Source: Narthecium ossifragum
Lineage: Eukaryota; Streptophyta; Magnoliopsida; Dioscoreales; Nartheciaceae
Length of the DNA stretch: 64,000 bases
Assembly (NCBI GenBank): GCA_963920575.1
Contig: OY986970.1
Coordinates: 20,591,274 to 20,655,273, forward strand
Reading direction: 5' to 3'
In this document: positions 45,725 through 56,350 of the stretch, piece by piece
Position numbering within the stretch: the first letter of the stretch is position 1
How the letters are laid out: each line of letters opens with the position of its first letter
Notes under the pieces: generated by a model
Seen by the model: the letters and a program-made list of their open reading frames with translations, nothing else
Told to the model about the DNA's origin: nothing
Database searches by the model: none
Translations under genes and position numbers: made by a program

Positions 45725-46660
45725 ATGTAACGTGACAAATAAAATTTACATACAGAAACAACTTCTACCCACCATTGGTCCAAACACACCACTATTTTCA
45801 TGACCAATCATCCAACCCTCGCACTTTAAGTACAACATGCTCTTTTTGTTTTCTTTTTGTTTTCTTTTTTTTTCAACTATCAGACATTTTGCCTTTTTAC
45901 GCGAGCACTCTCCGCTTCTTGAGGCGCAGAGACCCGGTTACTTAACAAAACACTGAGTAGTTTTTTTTAGCTATTAGTGGTTCTACCTTTTTACGCGAGC
46001 TCCCCGTTTCCTGAGGTAAGAACACCCGGTTACTCAGTAGATCACCTAATAGTCGTTTAGGCACAGCTTAATCAAGCTCCAGAACTTTTTTTTTTTTCTG
46101 CATGCAATACTCAACACTAGCTAATGCTGAAATCATGGTCTAGATTGACAATAGCATGCTCATTCCTCTGATGAGTATAATTGCCACCACACATAAAGTG
46201 TTCGTGTGTGAATCACATGATGTTCTACCTTCAGGTTATCATACATGCAATCAATGTATAGGTCAATCCATGTGAAAACAACATGTATAATAAGCATAAA
46301 CATTTCAGCTCATGTACAATTTAACACTATTAAACCTATAACATAGCATGAATAAGGTCATGAATGTTTACATCCCCCAACCTGAAATTAACATTGTCCT
46401 CATTGTGTGAATTTATCCAATAACATATGTAGGAGGTGGCTATCCAAATTTCCATAGAAAGGAGAAACAAGATAATGTAATTAAGAAAGAGGCCACCTGA
46501 TAGAATAGCGAACATCTCCTAAAGGATCCTCGGGGTCGCTGAAATCCTAAAAGAAAATAAAAGAGAAAACATAAAACTGAAAACTGAATCTTAAAAACAA
46601 GTTTACTTGGTGGGTTGCCTCCCATCCAGCGCTTTATTTAACGTCTAGGCAAGACGTACT
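45725..46660 (-). other. ATH-G 3' UTR with two stem-loop modules
   Basis: Noncoding. Modules at about 45890-45953 and 45981-46042 correspond to those of ATH-I. A second purine tract (plus ATCCCCCAACCTG) is at about 46370. The post-pol block GCGCTGGATGGGAGGCAACCC on minus is at about 46612-46632. It resumes the sequence interrupted at 33507. Confidence 0.7.
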
Positions 46661-46666
46661 GCCACT

Positions 46667-47960
46667 TTACGGTTCAACAAAATCAACTACATCCACCACT
46701 TCTGAATGTCCTTCCAAATACAATTTCAAACGGTGCCCATTGACTTTGAATTTGCTCTCATTTCTTTCATTCTCAATTTCAATAGCACCATGAGGATATA
46801 CTTGTGTCACTTTGAACGGTCCCGTCCATCTGGATCTTAATTTACCTGAAAAGAATTTCATTCGTGAGTTATAAAGTAAAACTTTCATACCTGATTTGAA
46901 CTCCTTCCGTTGTATTGCTTTGTCATGATAGAGCTTGGTCCTTCCTTCGTAGATTTTAGCGTTCTCGTACGCTTCATTCCGTAGCTCGTCTAATTCGTTC
47001 AATTGCATCTTTCTCATATCCCCAGCTTCTCTCATATCAAAATTCAACTGCTTGATTGCCCAATATGCCCTATACTCCAACTTCACAGGTAAATGACATG
47101 CTTTTCCAAAAACAATGCGATAAGGGCTCATACCAATAGTAGTGTTATATGCGGTGCGATACGCGCAAAGAACATCATTCAATTTCACCACCCAATCCTT
47201 CCTTGTAGTGCCGACAACCCGTTCCAAGATCGTCTTTATTTGCCTATTGCTCACCTCCACTTGACGTTTGAGGGTGGTACGGAGTTGCGACCCGATGAGT
47301 GATGGTGTATTTCTTCAACAATGCCTCAAATGCTCTATTGCAAAAGTGTGATCCCCTATCACTTATAATCGCCCGAGGTGTACCAAACCTTGTAAAAATC
47401 AAATCTTTCAAGAATCCCACCACGGTCTTGCTGTCATTGTTTATGGTTGCAATTGCTTCAATCCACTTAGATACATAATCTACAACAACAAGAATATATG
47501 TGTACCCGTATGACGGAGGAAACGGTCCCATAAAGTCTATGCCTCAAACATCGAACAATTCCACCACTAGATTATTTGTAAGAGGCATCTCATTCCTTTT
47601 GTTTATGTTCCCTAACCGTTGACATCTGTCACACTTAGCAACAAAATTAAATGCATCTTTGAATAATGTAGGCCAAAAGAAACCGGATTGAAGAACTTTA
47701 AAAGCAGTTTTCTTACCTCCAAAGTGTCCTCCACAAGTTAATTCATGACTAAATTTCAATATATCATCATGCTCATATTCTGGAACACAACGCCTTATTA
47801 TTTGATCAGGACAATGCTTAAATAAATAAGGATCATCCCAAAAATCTTTTCTTTTCCTGTGAACTTAAATCAGTGCGCAGAACATTACTAGCTAAATAGT
47901 TAACAATATCCGGATACCAGGGCTCTTTACCATTCACAGAAAAGAGTTGTTCATCGGGAA
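46667..47960 (-). pseudogene. ATH-G integrase (frameshifted)
   Basis: Three overlapping frames. 47759-47544 has the zinc region (HELTCGGHFGGKKTAFKVL, CDRCQRLGN). 47531-47244 has the core with [19 protein letters not shown], the second Asp in [12 protein letters not shown] and HPQTSGG. 47260-46667 has [43 protein letters not shown] and [20 protein letters not shown]. The first catalytic Asp region is interrupted by a stop near 47540. The stretch 47760-47960 is a degraded linker (DEQLFSVN, WYPDIVNYL in broken frames). No chromodomain. Confidence 0.82.
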
Positions 47961-48009
47961 AGCATTCTTGGATGGGTTGTACATCCTTAGGGCTGGCTAT
48001 ATGCTCCAA

Positions 48010-49592
48010 TCATGACAAGTGATCTGCCACTACATTGTCGCTCCCTTTCTTGTCCCTTATTTTCAAATCAAACTCTTGCAGAAACAGGATCCACCTGATT
48101 AACCTTGGCTTGGTATCCTTTTTGGTTAGTAGATATTTCAATGCTGCATGATCTGAATAAATAACAACTTTAGATCCAATCAAATAAGAGCGAAATTTCT
48201 CCAATGCAAACACAACAACAATTAATTCTTTCTCAGTGGTTGAATAATTGATTTGAGCATCATTGAGGGTATGACTTGCATAATAAATAGCATGAGAAAC
48301 CTTATTCACTCTTTGTCCTAACACAGCCCCTATAGCGTAATCAGATGCATCACACATTATCTCAAAGGGTAACGACCAATTAGGAGGCATAATAATTGGT
48401 GCAGTAATTAATTTCTCTTTTAAAGCCTTAAAAACATCAAGACAAGCTTTACTAAACTTAAACTCAGCATCCTTGGCCAATAAATCACACAGAAGTCGTG
48501 CAATCTTAGAAAAATCTCTCATGAATCTCCAATAAAATCCTGCATGGCCCAAAAAACTTCGCACACCCTTTACAAAAGTAGGGGGTGGCAATTTCTCAAT
48601 CAAATCTATTTTCTCCCTGTCAACTTCAATACCTTTACTGGAGATAGCATGTACTAAAACAATACCTTGCCTTACCATGAAGTGACTCTTCTCCCAGCTC
48701 AATGTCAAATTAGTCTCCTCACATCTCTTAAGCACCAATGTTAGATGTTCAAGACAATTATCAAAAGAATTTCCAAAAATAGAAAAATCATCCATAAATA
48801 CCTCGACAAACCTTTCTATCATGTCAGAAAAATTGATATCATGCATCTTTGAAAAGTTGCATGTGCGTTACATAATCCAAATGGCATCCGTCTATACGCA
48901 AATGTTTCAAAGGGACATGTGAATGTAGTCTTCTCTTGGTTCTCAGGGGCGATGGCTATTTGATTATAACCTGAAAATCCATCAAGAAAACAATAAAACA
49001 CATGGCCAGCTAAACGTTCAAGTATTTGATCGATAAAAGGTAAGGAAAAGTGGTCCTTTTTAGTCGCTGCATTAAGCTTGCGGTAATCGATGCAGACCCG
49101 CCATCCAGTTGTCATCCTCGTATGTATAAGCTCATTGTTCTCATTCTTCACAACTGTTACTCCAGATTTCTTAGGGACTACATGAACTGGACTTACCCAA
49201 TTGTTGTCAGAAGTAGGATATATAACACCAACATCAAGTAATTTAAGAACCTATGCCCGAACAACTTCGTTCATGTTTGGATTAAGGCGACGCTGGGCAT
49301 CCCTTATAGGCTTGGCGTCCTCTTCCAACATAATGCGATGCATACACATAGTAGGACTCACTCCTTTAATATCTGCAATTGTCCAGCCTATTGCAGTTTT
49401 ATGCTCTCTAAGAACTCTCAATAATTTTTCCTCTTCCAATAGAGTAATATCAGAAGCAATAATAACACGAAGGGTTTCATTATCACCAAGATATGCATAC
49501 TTCAGGTTACTAGGAAGAGGTTTTAACTCAAGCTTTGGTGGAGATACTATTGATGAAATCATTTTAGAATGAGAGGTGTCAAGCATGTCCAA
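48010..49592 (-). pseudogene. ATH-G reverse transcriptase and RNase H (frameshifted)
   Basis: 49592-49251 is the pre-RT part (ELKPLPSNLKYAYLGDNETL, TAIGWTIADIKGVSPTMCMH, AQRRLNPNMNEVV, then a stop). 49151-48819 is RT with GWRVCIDYRKLNAATKKDHF, FYCFLDGFSGYNQIAIAPEN and [20 protein letters not shown]. After a frameshift near 48840, 48846-48010 carries [17 protein letters not shown] (catalytic FMDD), [12 protein letters not shown], then RNase H with [33 protein letters not shown] and [20 protein letters not shown], ending DNVVADHLS. One frameshift and about one stop inactivate it. Confidence 0.85.
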
Positions 49593-50640
49593 CCGAAATC
49601 CACCAGGGGGTATGGCTGCACTGCCTCAAGGGCTGCTGTGACCTCCTCTACTCCATCATAGCTGTGCGCGTCCTCCTCTTCCATCATCAATGCCGCTTCC
49701 AATGCAGTTTTAACTTGTTCCTGTCTGAAATTAGAAAACACCATTGAATCTAATACATCTATTGAGAAACAATCAAAAGAATTTGAGGGATATGACATAG
49801 ATTCGAATACTTTAAATTCAACAGTTTCACCTAAGACTGTCATGCTTAGCTTGCCATCCTGCACATTAATCATAGTCTTTGCTGTAGCCATAAATGGACG
49901 TCCAAGCAAAATTGGTAAATTTCTATCATGCAAGGGTGCATGATCCATTTCCAATATCACAAAATCAGCAGGGATAATTAGCTTATCAACTTGTACTAAA
50001 ATGTCTTCAACAATGCCTAACGGATATTTAATTGAACGATCTGCAAGTTGTAAAGACATCGTAGTAGGTTTTAATTCACCAACACCTACCTGACGGAACA
50101 CAGAGTAAGACATCAAATTAACACTGGCTCCTAAGTCAAGCATTGCCTCCCCTATTTTTGTATCACCAACAGTAATACTAATGTTAAAACTCCCTGGATC
50201 CTTAAGCTTGGGTGGAAGCTTCCTCTGAAGCACTGCACTTACTGTCTCTGAAACCATTACCTTTTCATGCGGCTCATACTTACGCTTATACGTACTTAAT
50301 TCCTTGAAGAACTTTGGAAAGGCTGGCATGTTCCTAATCACATCAAGCAGTGGCAAGTTCACATTAACTTTAGATAAAATATCATAAATTTCAGAATAAG
50401 ACTTATCCATTTTGGCTTTCTTAAGGCGGCCTGGAAACGGAATCGGTGGTACATATGGTGCAGGGATGTTGTGATACACCTTCGGAATTGCATCCGCTTT
50501 CTTTTCATACTCAGAAGAAGATATGGCCAGCGGTGGCCTCTTCGAGGGTTCCTCCTTTTCAACTTTCTCACTTTCATCATCATGACACTCATCAATAACT
50601 TCAGCATTAATCTTATTATCAATTATCTTACTTGACCGAA
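49559..50640 (-). pseudogene. ATH-G gag-pol linker and protease
   Basis: A linker with VPPIPFPGRLKKAKMDKSYS, NVNLPLLDVIRNMPAFPKFF and ELSTYKRKYEPHEKVMVSET leads to the aspartic protease: AMLDLGASVNLMSYSVF with active-site DLGAS (about 50150), LADRSIKYPLGIVEDILVQV and the LPILLGRPFMATAKTMI flap-side block (about 49880). The frame 50479-49559 is open; upstream it runs on to about 50640 without a clear start. It has the same layout as GYP-1 2312-8640. Confidence 0.82.
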
Positions 50641-50659
50641 GAACTGTGACAGCTTTTAC

Positions 50660-51911
50660 TTACTCAGGTTGGCTCGAAAATTTGCCTGGAACATGGGCTC
50701 TTACAGCATCAGCAAGTTGTCCCACTTTAACTTCCAACTTCCCAACGTATGCTGCAACATTCTTCAATACCGCATCATGTTGAGCAATGGCCGAATCTTG
50801 TTTTTCCATCTTTGAGTCTATTTTCTGCATAAAAGCCAACATAGTCGCTTCCAAAAACGACTTAACAGGTGGATTAGACTGGTTAGTAGTAGGCATACTA
50901 GCATTAGCAGTATTTTTTCATGAAAAATTCGGATGCTCCCTCCAACCAGGATTGTAAGTATTTGCATAAGGATCAAATCTAGGTCTCGGGTTATAAGCAT
51001 TCATCAAATTAGCTTGTTCTTGCACATATTCAGGAAATTCACTACCAGAAGGACATGAATCAAACCTATGACCAACAATATTGCAAATTGAACAAACCTC
51101 AACCGGTTTTGCTTGTTTGGACATCATCGCGTCCATCTTCTTGTTGAGGGCTGCGATTTGCCTTGCTATGTCATCATTCTGGTTCAGCTCATAGATGCCT
51201 CTCGCCTTATTCCTTGTGTCCCTCTGCTGCGAGTTTGATCCTAGCATCAAATAGATTTCATATGCCTCCGGTGGTGTCCTTTTGAACATCGCTCCACATG
51301 CAGCATTATCTGCCATAGTCTGACAAAAAAGATTTAGTCCATCATAAAAATATTGCATCTGATTTTCTAAAGAATAATTATGATGTGGACATTGCATCAA
51401 AAGCATCTTAAATCTATCCCATGCTTCATAAAATGGTTCTCCATCAGATTGTTGAAAATTTAGAATTTGCCTTCTCAAGTTAGTAGTCATGGCATGAGAA
51501 TAAAATTTACTAAGAAATTTGTTATAAATTGCATCCCAAGTAGTGAGTGATTCATGAGGCAACAGAAAAAGTCTGAATAGTAGCATAATAATCTTTCACA
51601 AACGTTAGTGCATCTTCAGAAGGTAAACCGTGAAATTTAGGAAGCATAGAAAAATGTAGATTTTTAAGTTCATAATTCCTAGCTTCTGCAGGTAACGCAA
51701 TGCACGAAGGTGAGGTAGAAATAGTAGGCCTCGCGTACTCCTCCAAAGGACGTAAATTGTTATTAAGCTCCATCTCCTCTTGTTCCTCCTCTTGAACTCC
51801 TAGATCTGATGTGGACAAACTATCTTTGTTAGATCTCTTCTTCCAACCAATTTGATCTACTTGATAGTCTAAGGGCAACAACTTTTCTTTCCGTGATCGG
51901 CGACCTTGCAT
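50660..51911 (-). pseudogene. ATH-G gag (broken into three frames)
   Basis: The start MQGRRSRKEKLLPLDYQV is at 51911, 27 bp beyond the PBS. 51911-51552 includes NYELKNLHFSMLPKFHGLPS. 51586-50918 includes WDAIYNKFLSKFYSHAMTTN, SDGEPFYEAWDRFKMLLMQC and LENQMQYFYDGLNLFCQT (retrotransposon gag core) and a single CxxC-x-GH-C knuckle (CSICNIVGHRFDSC). 50896-50660 carries a coiled-coil-like tract and ends at HVPGKFSSQPE. Breaks lie near 51570 and 50917. Confidence 0.82.
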
Positions 51912-51937
51912 TCAGTACTAATAAACTCTAATCAAAT

Positions 51938-51954
51938 CCCCAGCAACGGCGCCA
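51938..51954 (-). other. ATH-G primer-binding site
   Basis: On minus TGGCGCCGTTGCTGGGG, six bases from the 5' LTR; one base different from the ATH-I site. Confidence 0.85.
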
Positions 51955-51960
51955 AAAACT

Positions 51961-53540
51961 TGATGAATAAATTTTATATCTCGCAAGTATACGAATCGGT
52001 GCAATCAGTATAGTAGCAAGACGAGTATCGTACCCACAGAGATTTGTAGAGATTAGTAAAGTAAAACGCTAAAGAACAGAAAAGAAAGAAAATAAGGAAG
52101 GGAAAATAGAAATATGAAGTCTCAAAAACAGATGATCTAATAATGAAATAAGGAAATGATGGAAATATGATGGATGAATACTAAGGTTCCGATTTCACCA
52201 TAACATCCTCATTCTATGCATTGAATCAATCAAGATTTCAGTTTAATTCCAAGGGCTCGTTCTTCCGGTATGATGATTCGTTCGATCGCGGTCTTCACCA
52301 AGTACCCCCAATTAACCCTAGCTAATGAACCCATAACTAAGTGTTAACCAAGAATCCATTAAGTTCTGAAGAACAAATATGAACCAAGAAGTGTCTTAGC
52401 TTGAACCCGGCTTCGACTAAATCTCATTCTTTCATAGATCCTGCAAGATTAGGGAATGAACCCTCGCCCAATCTCACACAACACAAACTATATTACTTCT
52501 ATTGGCCAGATAAATGTATTGAAGATCTTAGTTATAATAATAAATGAAACAAGAAATATAAACTAATTAAATAACTATGATCCAATAACATAGAATAATT
52601 CAGTTAGGCCACATCGGTTCTTTAGCAAAGGGATTAGCCACTCATGTTCATAAAAACAACCAAGATATTCATAAGAAAGTTAAAAAAGAAAAACCCTAGA
52701 TCTTCGTGCGGTCTTCTCCCCTCTTTCCGACCTTCAAAACTCCTCCAAGAGTGCTGGCTAACCTCCCCCATAAGTCCTGGACGACCTCCTTAAGTAGGGG
52801 TAAGAAACCCTAATTTTATTTCAGCCTTTGGATTAAATCTGGTCCGTTCATTTTCAGGTCGTCCGACAAAGGATCGATCTCCTTAAGGATAGATATCGAT
52901 CTTCTTTCTTTTCACTTTTCTCGTAACCTGGTTCACCCCGACTATGATCGATCTCTTTAAGATAGAGATCGATCTTCTTTCTCCGAAGACTCAGCTCCTT
53001 TCAAACCGCCCAGGTTCAGATCGATCTCTTGCAAGGAAGAGATCGATCTCTTTCATATATTGTTGACGACGCCCACAAAGATCGATCTTTTTCAAGGAAG
53101 AGATCGATCTCTTTATACTTGGTCCTCTGTCAACTCTCTGTTTATGTCTGAGCACAAAAAGAGATCGATCTGCGTTGGATCAGATCGATCTTCTTCTTCC
53201 GTAGTTGCTTGCTCCTGCACCTCTCGTATCAACCATGGCATATCTTCCTCTAGGAAACTCCAAATCACAAACCGTAAAATTCTCCAGAAACTAGACTTCA
53301 AGAGCTTTCCAATTTATATGGCACATCGTCTGGTTCTTCATGAGCAGGTACTGTTTAATCTCTCAAGTTGATCCATGTGATCTTTTCAGCTTCTTTGCTC
53401 CTTTTTCCTGCATTTTCTAAACAACTATGTGAAGCAACATATAGATATAAAAATAGTGATAAAGATGTTGATTAAGGCTAATTATCTACCAATTGAGATG
53501 GTTATAAGGCTATTCAGAGTGCACTTTCATGCACTCATCA
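51961..53540 (-). mobile_element. ATH-G 5' LTR (1580 bp, uninterrupted)
   Basis: On minus it starts TGATGAGTGCATG at 53540 and ends TTCATCA at 51961. AGATCGATCT words lie at 52863-53190, upstream of a weak TATA-like AATAAAATTAGGG (minus, about 52810-52825). It serves as the empty-site reference for LTR-A copy 4 in the other LTR. Confidence 0.9.
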
Positions 53541-54200
53541 ACCACTCGTACCAAAACTCCGGAGTGATAATAGGGGGCCCATATTGCCTTTACCATAGAG
53601 CCGCGGACGACCCGACGAATCGACCGCCAGCACCACTGGCAGCGCAGACACGCTGCCCGGGTCGGGTCCGTTAGGAGCCCACCCCTGCCCTGGGCAACCC
53701 ACCCAACGAACAGGGGTCGAACACAGGGGGCTGCTGCCTGGGCCTGCAGCCTGGTCCGCAACCATGCCCTGGGCCTCCAGCCCAACGAACAGGCCCGCAA
53801 CCATGGCCTGCAGCGCCCACGACCAACAATCTCCCCCCCCAAGCAGCACCACTAGGGTTCGAACCCGCAACCTCGCTCTGATACCACAAGTCGATTCAGG
53901 ATCCAATAGCTAACCACTCGTACCAAAACTTCGGAGTGATAGTAGGGGGCCCATATTGCCTTTACCATAGAGCCGCGGACGACCCGACGAATCGACCGCC
54001 AGCACAACTGGCAGCGCAGACACGCTGCCCGGGTTGGGTCCGTTAGGAGCCCAACCCTGCCCTGGGCAACCCACCCAACGAACAGGGGTCGAACACAGGG
54101 GGTTGCTGCATGTGCCTGCAGCCTAGTCCGCAACCATGCCCTGGGCCTCCAGCCCAACGAACAGGCCCGCAACCAAGGCCTGCAGCGCCCACGACCAACA
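53541..54200 (-). mobile_element. TRIM-1 main part: 60-bp interior between 312-bp LTRs
   Basis: 3' LTR rest 53546-53828 (plus 27868-27896 = 312 bp), interior 53829-53888, 5' LTR 53889-54200 (312 bp). LTR limits are TGTCGG and GACCAACA in plus (the right copy starts AGTCGA, mutated). TSD TAACT is perfect (27863-27867 and 54201-54205). On minus the interior has PBS TGGTATCAGAGC (53875-53886), a GGTTCGAACCC word (about 53857) and purine tract GGGGGGGGAGAT ending at 53829. The total is about 684 bp. It does not carry the 5S-like domain, so it is not Cassandra. The G/C-rich frames on both strands are shadows. Confidence 0.88.
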
Positions 54201-54205
54201 TAACT

Positions 54206-54440
54206 AGTTGTTTGAAATGTCTTCTTTGCATGCTTGCTTGTTTCTCTAATTAGTTGCATGTTGATTTTGGTTGTGCTTCTAAGTTGCTGTTGATTGATTG
54301 ATTGTAATGCCGTAATAGTCGTTGCTGAATTTTTGTGTTGATTGTTGGATTGGGGTGTTCTTACTTCAGTATAAATGACCATGGAGAGGTTAGTATTAAT
54401 GCATGTGGTTAGAGGCTTACTTCCCAGGTTCTAATACAAT
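54206..54440 (+). other. Element L 3' region after TRIM-1
   Basis: Noncoding continuation of 27867 (GCTTTGATGTTTAAC joins TAGTTGTTTGAAATG). Nothing recognisable except AT-rich sequence and a short GATT repeat near 54290. Confidence 0.5.
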
Positions 54441-56350
54441 ATTTTACGTTTTGTGGAGACAAATCAATCCTCCAGGGAGGGAATGATCGATCCTTCTTCG
54501 CACCACACATTACATAACCTGGGTTTTATTAGGATAGATCCTTTACGAGAGTATGATCGATACTTTTTGGGTAATAAATTGTGACAGAGCGTGGTGTTTT
54601 CTTCACATAAGGGAAGGATCGATCTTTCTATCCCTACTTCAAAACTAGACCAACTAAGTAGGATCGATCCTTTAGATCATGAAAGATCGATCCTTTGTGG
54701 GCTTGATGAAAAGCATATAAAATATCCACTCAAGTCTTCGTCTTCCTCCCGGAATCTTCTCGCCGTTACCCTCTCACCAGCTTCGTCCTTATTCGCCCGG
54801 TCTCCACCCCGCCTAGAACTCCTGGAGGAAGGGAAACCCCTACTTATCCGGACCCAAGCCCTCAGCTCCATCATCCTTGACCCCTTCGCCGGTTAACCCA
54901 TCCGACCATCGTTGATCTCCTCTTCCACTGCCTTCCATCGCCGGTCATCCCCTCCAACACCTTCCTTCCACCATCACGACACTTTAGCCATATTCAACGC
55001 CAAGCTTGCCACTTGGAGTGCCGGAACCCACCATCGTCTTCTTCAATTCGCGGTCGACCCTCATCCACAACTACCATCGTTTCTAAAGCTCTCTCCGACG
55101 CCTTCGCCCGTCCAAACCTTCACCCACACCTCCACCATCCTCCTTCCTAACCTTCTCCGGCCTCTACCACCATCGAAACCACCTCCTCCGACGCCGGTAA
55201 GTTTCCCCTGTGTTTATCCGCCCCATCGCCGTTTCCTTCTCCGTGTGCCCATTGTGAAGCTCCGTTGTGCCGATCCAGCTCCTCTGGCGCTGTTTGTCAC
55301 TTACCTTTTCCATTTCCGGCTTGGAGATCCAGCGTCATCTTCAAGCTCCTCCGATCGTGGCCTCCAATACCATCATTCCCGTTTCCGTCCGGTAAGTTCC
55401 CTTCCGTCCCTTCCTTCTCTCCGTGTCCTTCCTCCTCTCCTATCCGTGCTTCCTCTGTTTCTCAACCACCAGCGGAACCCATGGCTTTTGCCATGAGTCT
55501 CGATCAATGACGCTGGTGGCCAAGGCTGGCGTCCACCTTCCCTTCCTTCTACTTTCTCTTCTTCCCTCCCTTCGTCATCTCCGTGCTCTGTTTTCCCCTT
55601 TCCGAGCTATGTTTATCTCCTTGTTCCAGCCGTCCTCCTTTGCTTGGCACGCTTGCTAGTCTCCGGCGTTCGTCGCCGGCCGGCTTTGGCGTCCGACCTT
55701 AGGTGGAGTGAGTCCACAGTGAGCCCATCAAACTTCTACGGCATTGTTCCTCAGCCCCAGTGCCCCTGTTTCCGGCCGTCTCATTCTTCTCCGTGCCTTC
55801 CATCCGTGGCGGAACCCATGGCTTTCTCCATAGATCTCGATCAATGACGCTGGCGGCAAGGGTCGGCATCCTCCTTCTCTGCTTTCCCGTCTTCTCTTCT
55901 TCCTTTTTTTCCTTCCCATCTTTTCCTTTTCTCTCCATCCTTCCCTCCATTCGTGCTCTGTTTTTTTTCCCTTCCGAACCCTGTTTTCCTCCATTTCTGA
56001 TCATCCTTCCTTGTTCGGTGCTAGCCGGCATTCAAACGCCGGCTGACCTTGCCAGCCGAACCAAGGTGGTTTGCGTCAACCGAAAATCCCTCCTCTACCC
56101 TCTCCATTGCCAATTTGTCACCGTTGTCCCTTCCTTCTCGTCCGGCCAGATCCAACTGTCATCCGTCATCCTGTGCTAGCACCCATGCACCCCCCGCGAT
56201 AGGCGAGACGAGTGCAACTTGCACTGCCCCCGCCTGAGCCTCCATGCAGCCTACATTGAGTGATATCTACCGCACGGTGCCGACCATTGTTCCATACCGA
56301 CCCCCTACTTCTACGGAGCCAAGACCCCAGGGATGATACTAGTGTGTGTA
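54441..56350 (+). mobile_element. Unassigned promoter-bearing block, probably an LTR inserted in L
   Basis: Four to six GATCGAT(C/A)C words at 54486-54690 are followed by TATAAAA at 54716-54722 and then about 1.5 kb of C/T-rich leader-like sequence with two GGTAAGTT splice-donor-like sites (about 55195 and 55390). A segment of about 340 bp is duplicated (about 55460-55640 and 55800-55990; both contain GGAACCCATGGCTTT and TCTCGATCAATGACGCTGG). The order palindromes, TATA, leader is that of the LTRs elsewhere in the window. I could not find matching TG...CA ends with a TSD, so limits are approximate. A host gene 5' end is the alternative. Confidence 0.4.
54486..54690 (+). repeat. GGATCGATCC palindrome cluster before a TATA box
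   Basis: Words TGATCGATCC, GGATAGATCC, TGATCGATAC, GGATCGATCT, GGATCGATCC and AGATCGATCC occur within 205 bp, ending about 30 bp before TATAAAA at 54716. Confidence 0.75.

Larger units (their letters stand above)
27897..53540 (-). mobile_element. ATH-G: Athila-like Ty3/gypsy element, minus strand, interrupted by two large insertions
   Basis: Read on minus: 5' LTR (53540-51961), PBS, gag, protease, RT, RNase H, integrase, 3' UTR, polypurine tract, 3' LTR (33269-27897). The 3' LTR contains LTR-A copy 4 and HEL-2; the 3' UTR contains ATH-I. The host site is the TRIM-1 LTR (TSD ACCTC/ACCAC). Its pol frame is broken by frameshifts and stops. The absence of a chromodomain, the tRNA-Asp-type PBS and motif spelling suggest the Athila lineage. 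Confidence 0.85.

Noticed and set aside
53873..53888. tRNA gene end (GCTCTGATACCA)
   Set aside because: No cloverleaf around it; it is the complement of the TRIM-1 primer-binding site.
53510..54382. Open frames of 110-176 residues on the minus strand
   Set aside because: They are TRIM-1 LTR sequence, present twice because there are two LTRs.
54912..55496. 194-residue Ser/Pro/His-rich protein
   Set aside because: C/T-rich leader-like DNA with duplicated segments; no domain, and a neighbouring frame is equally open.
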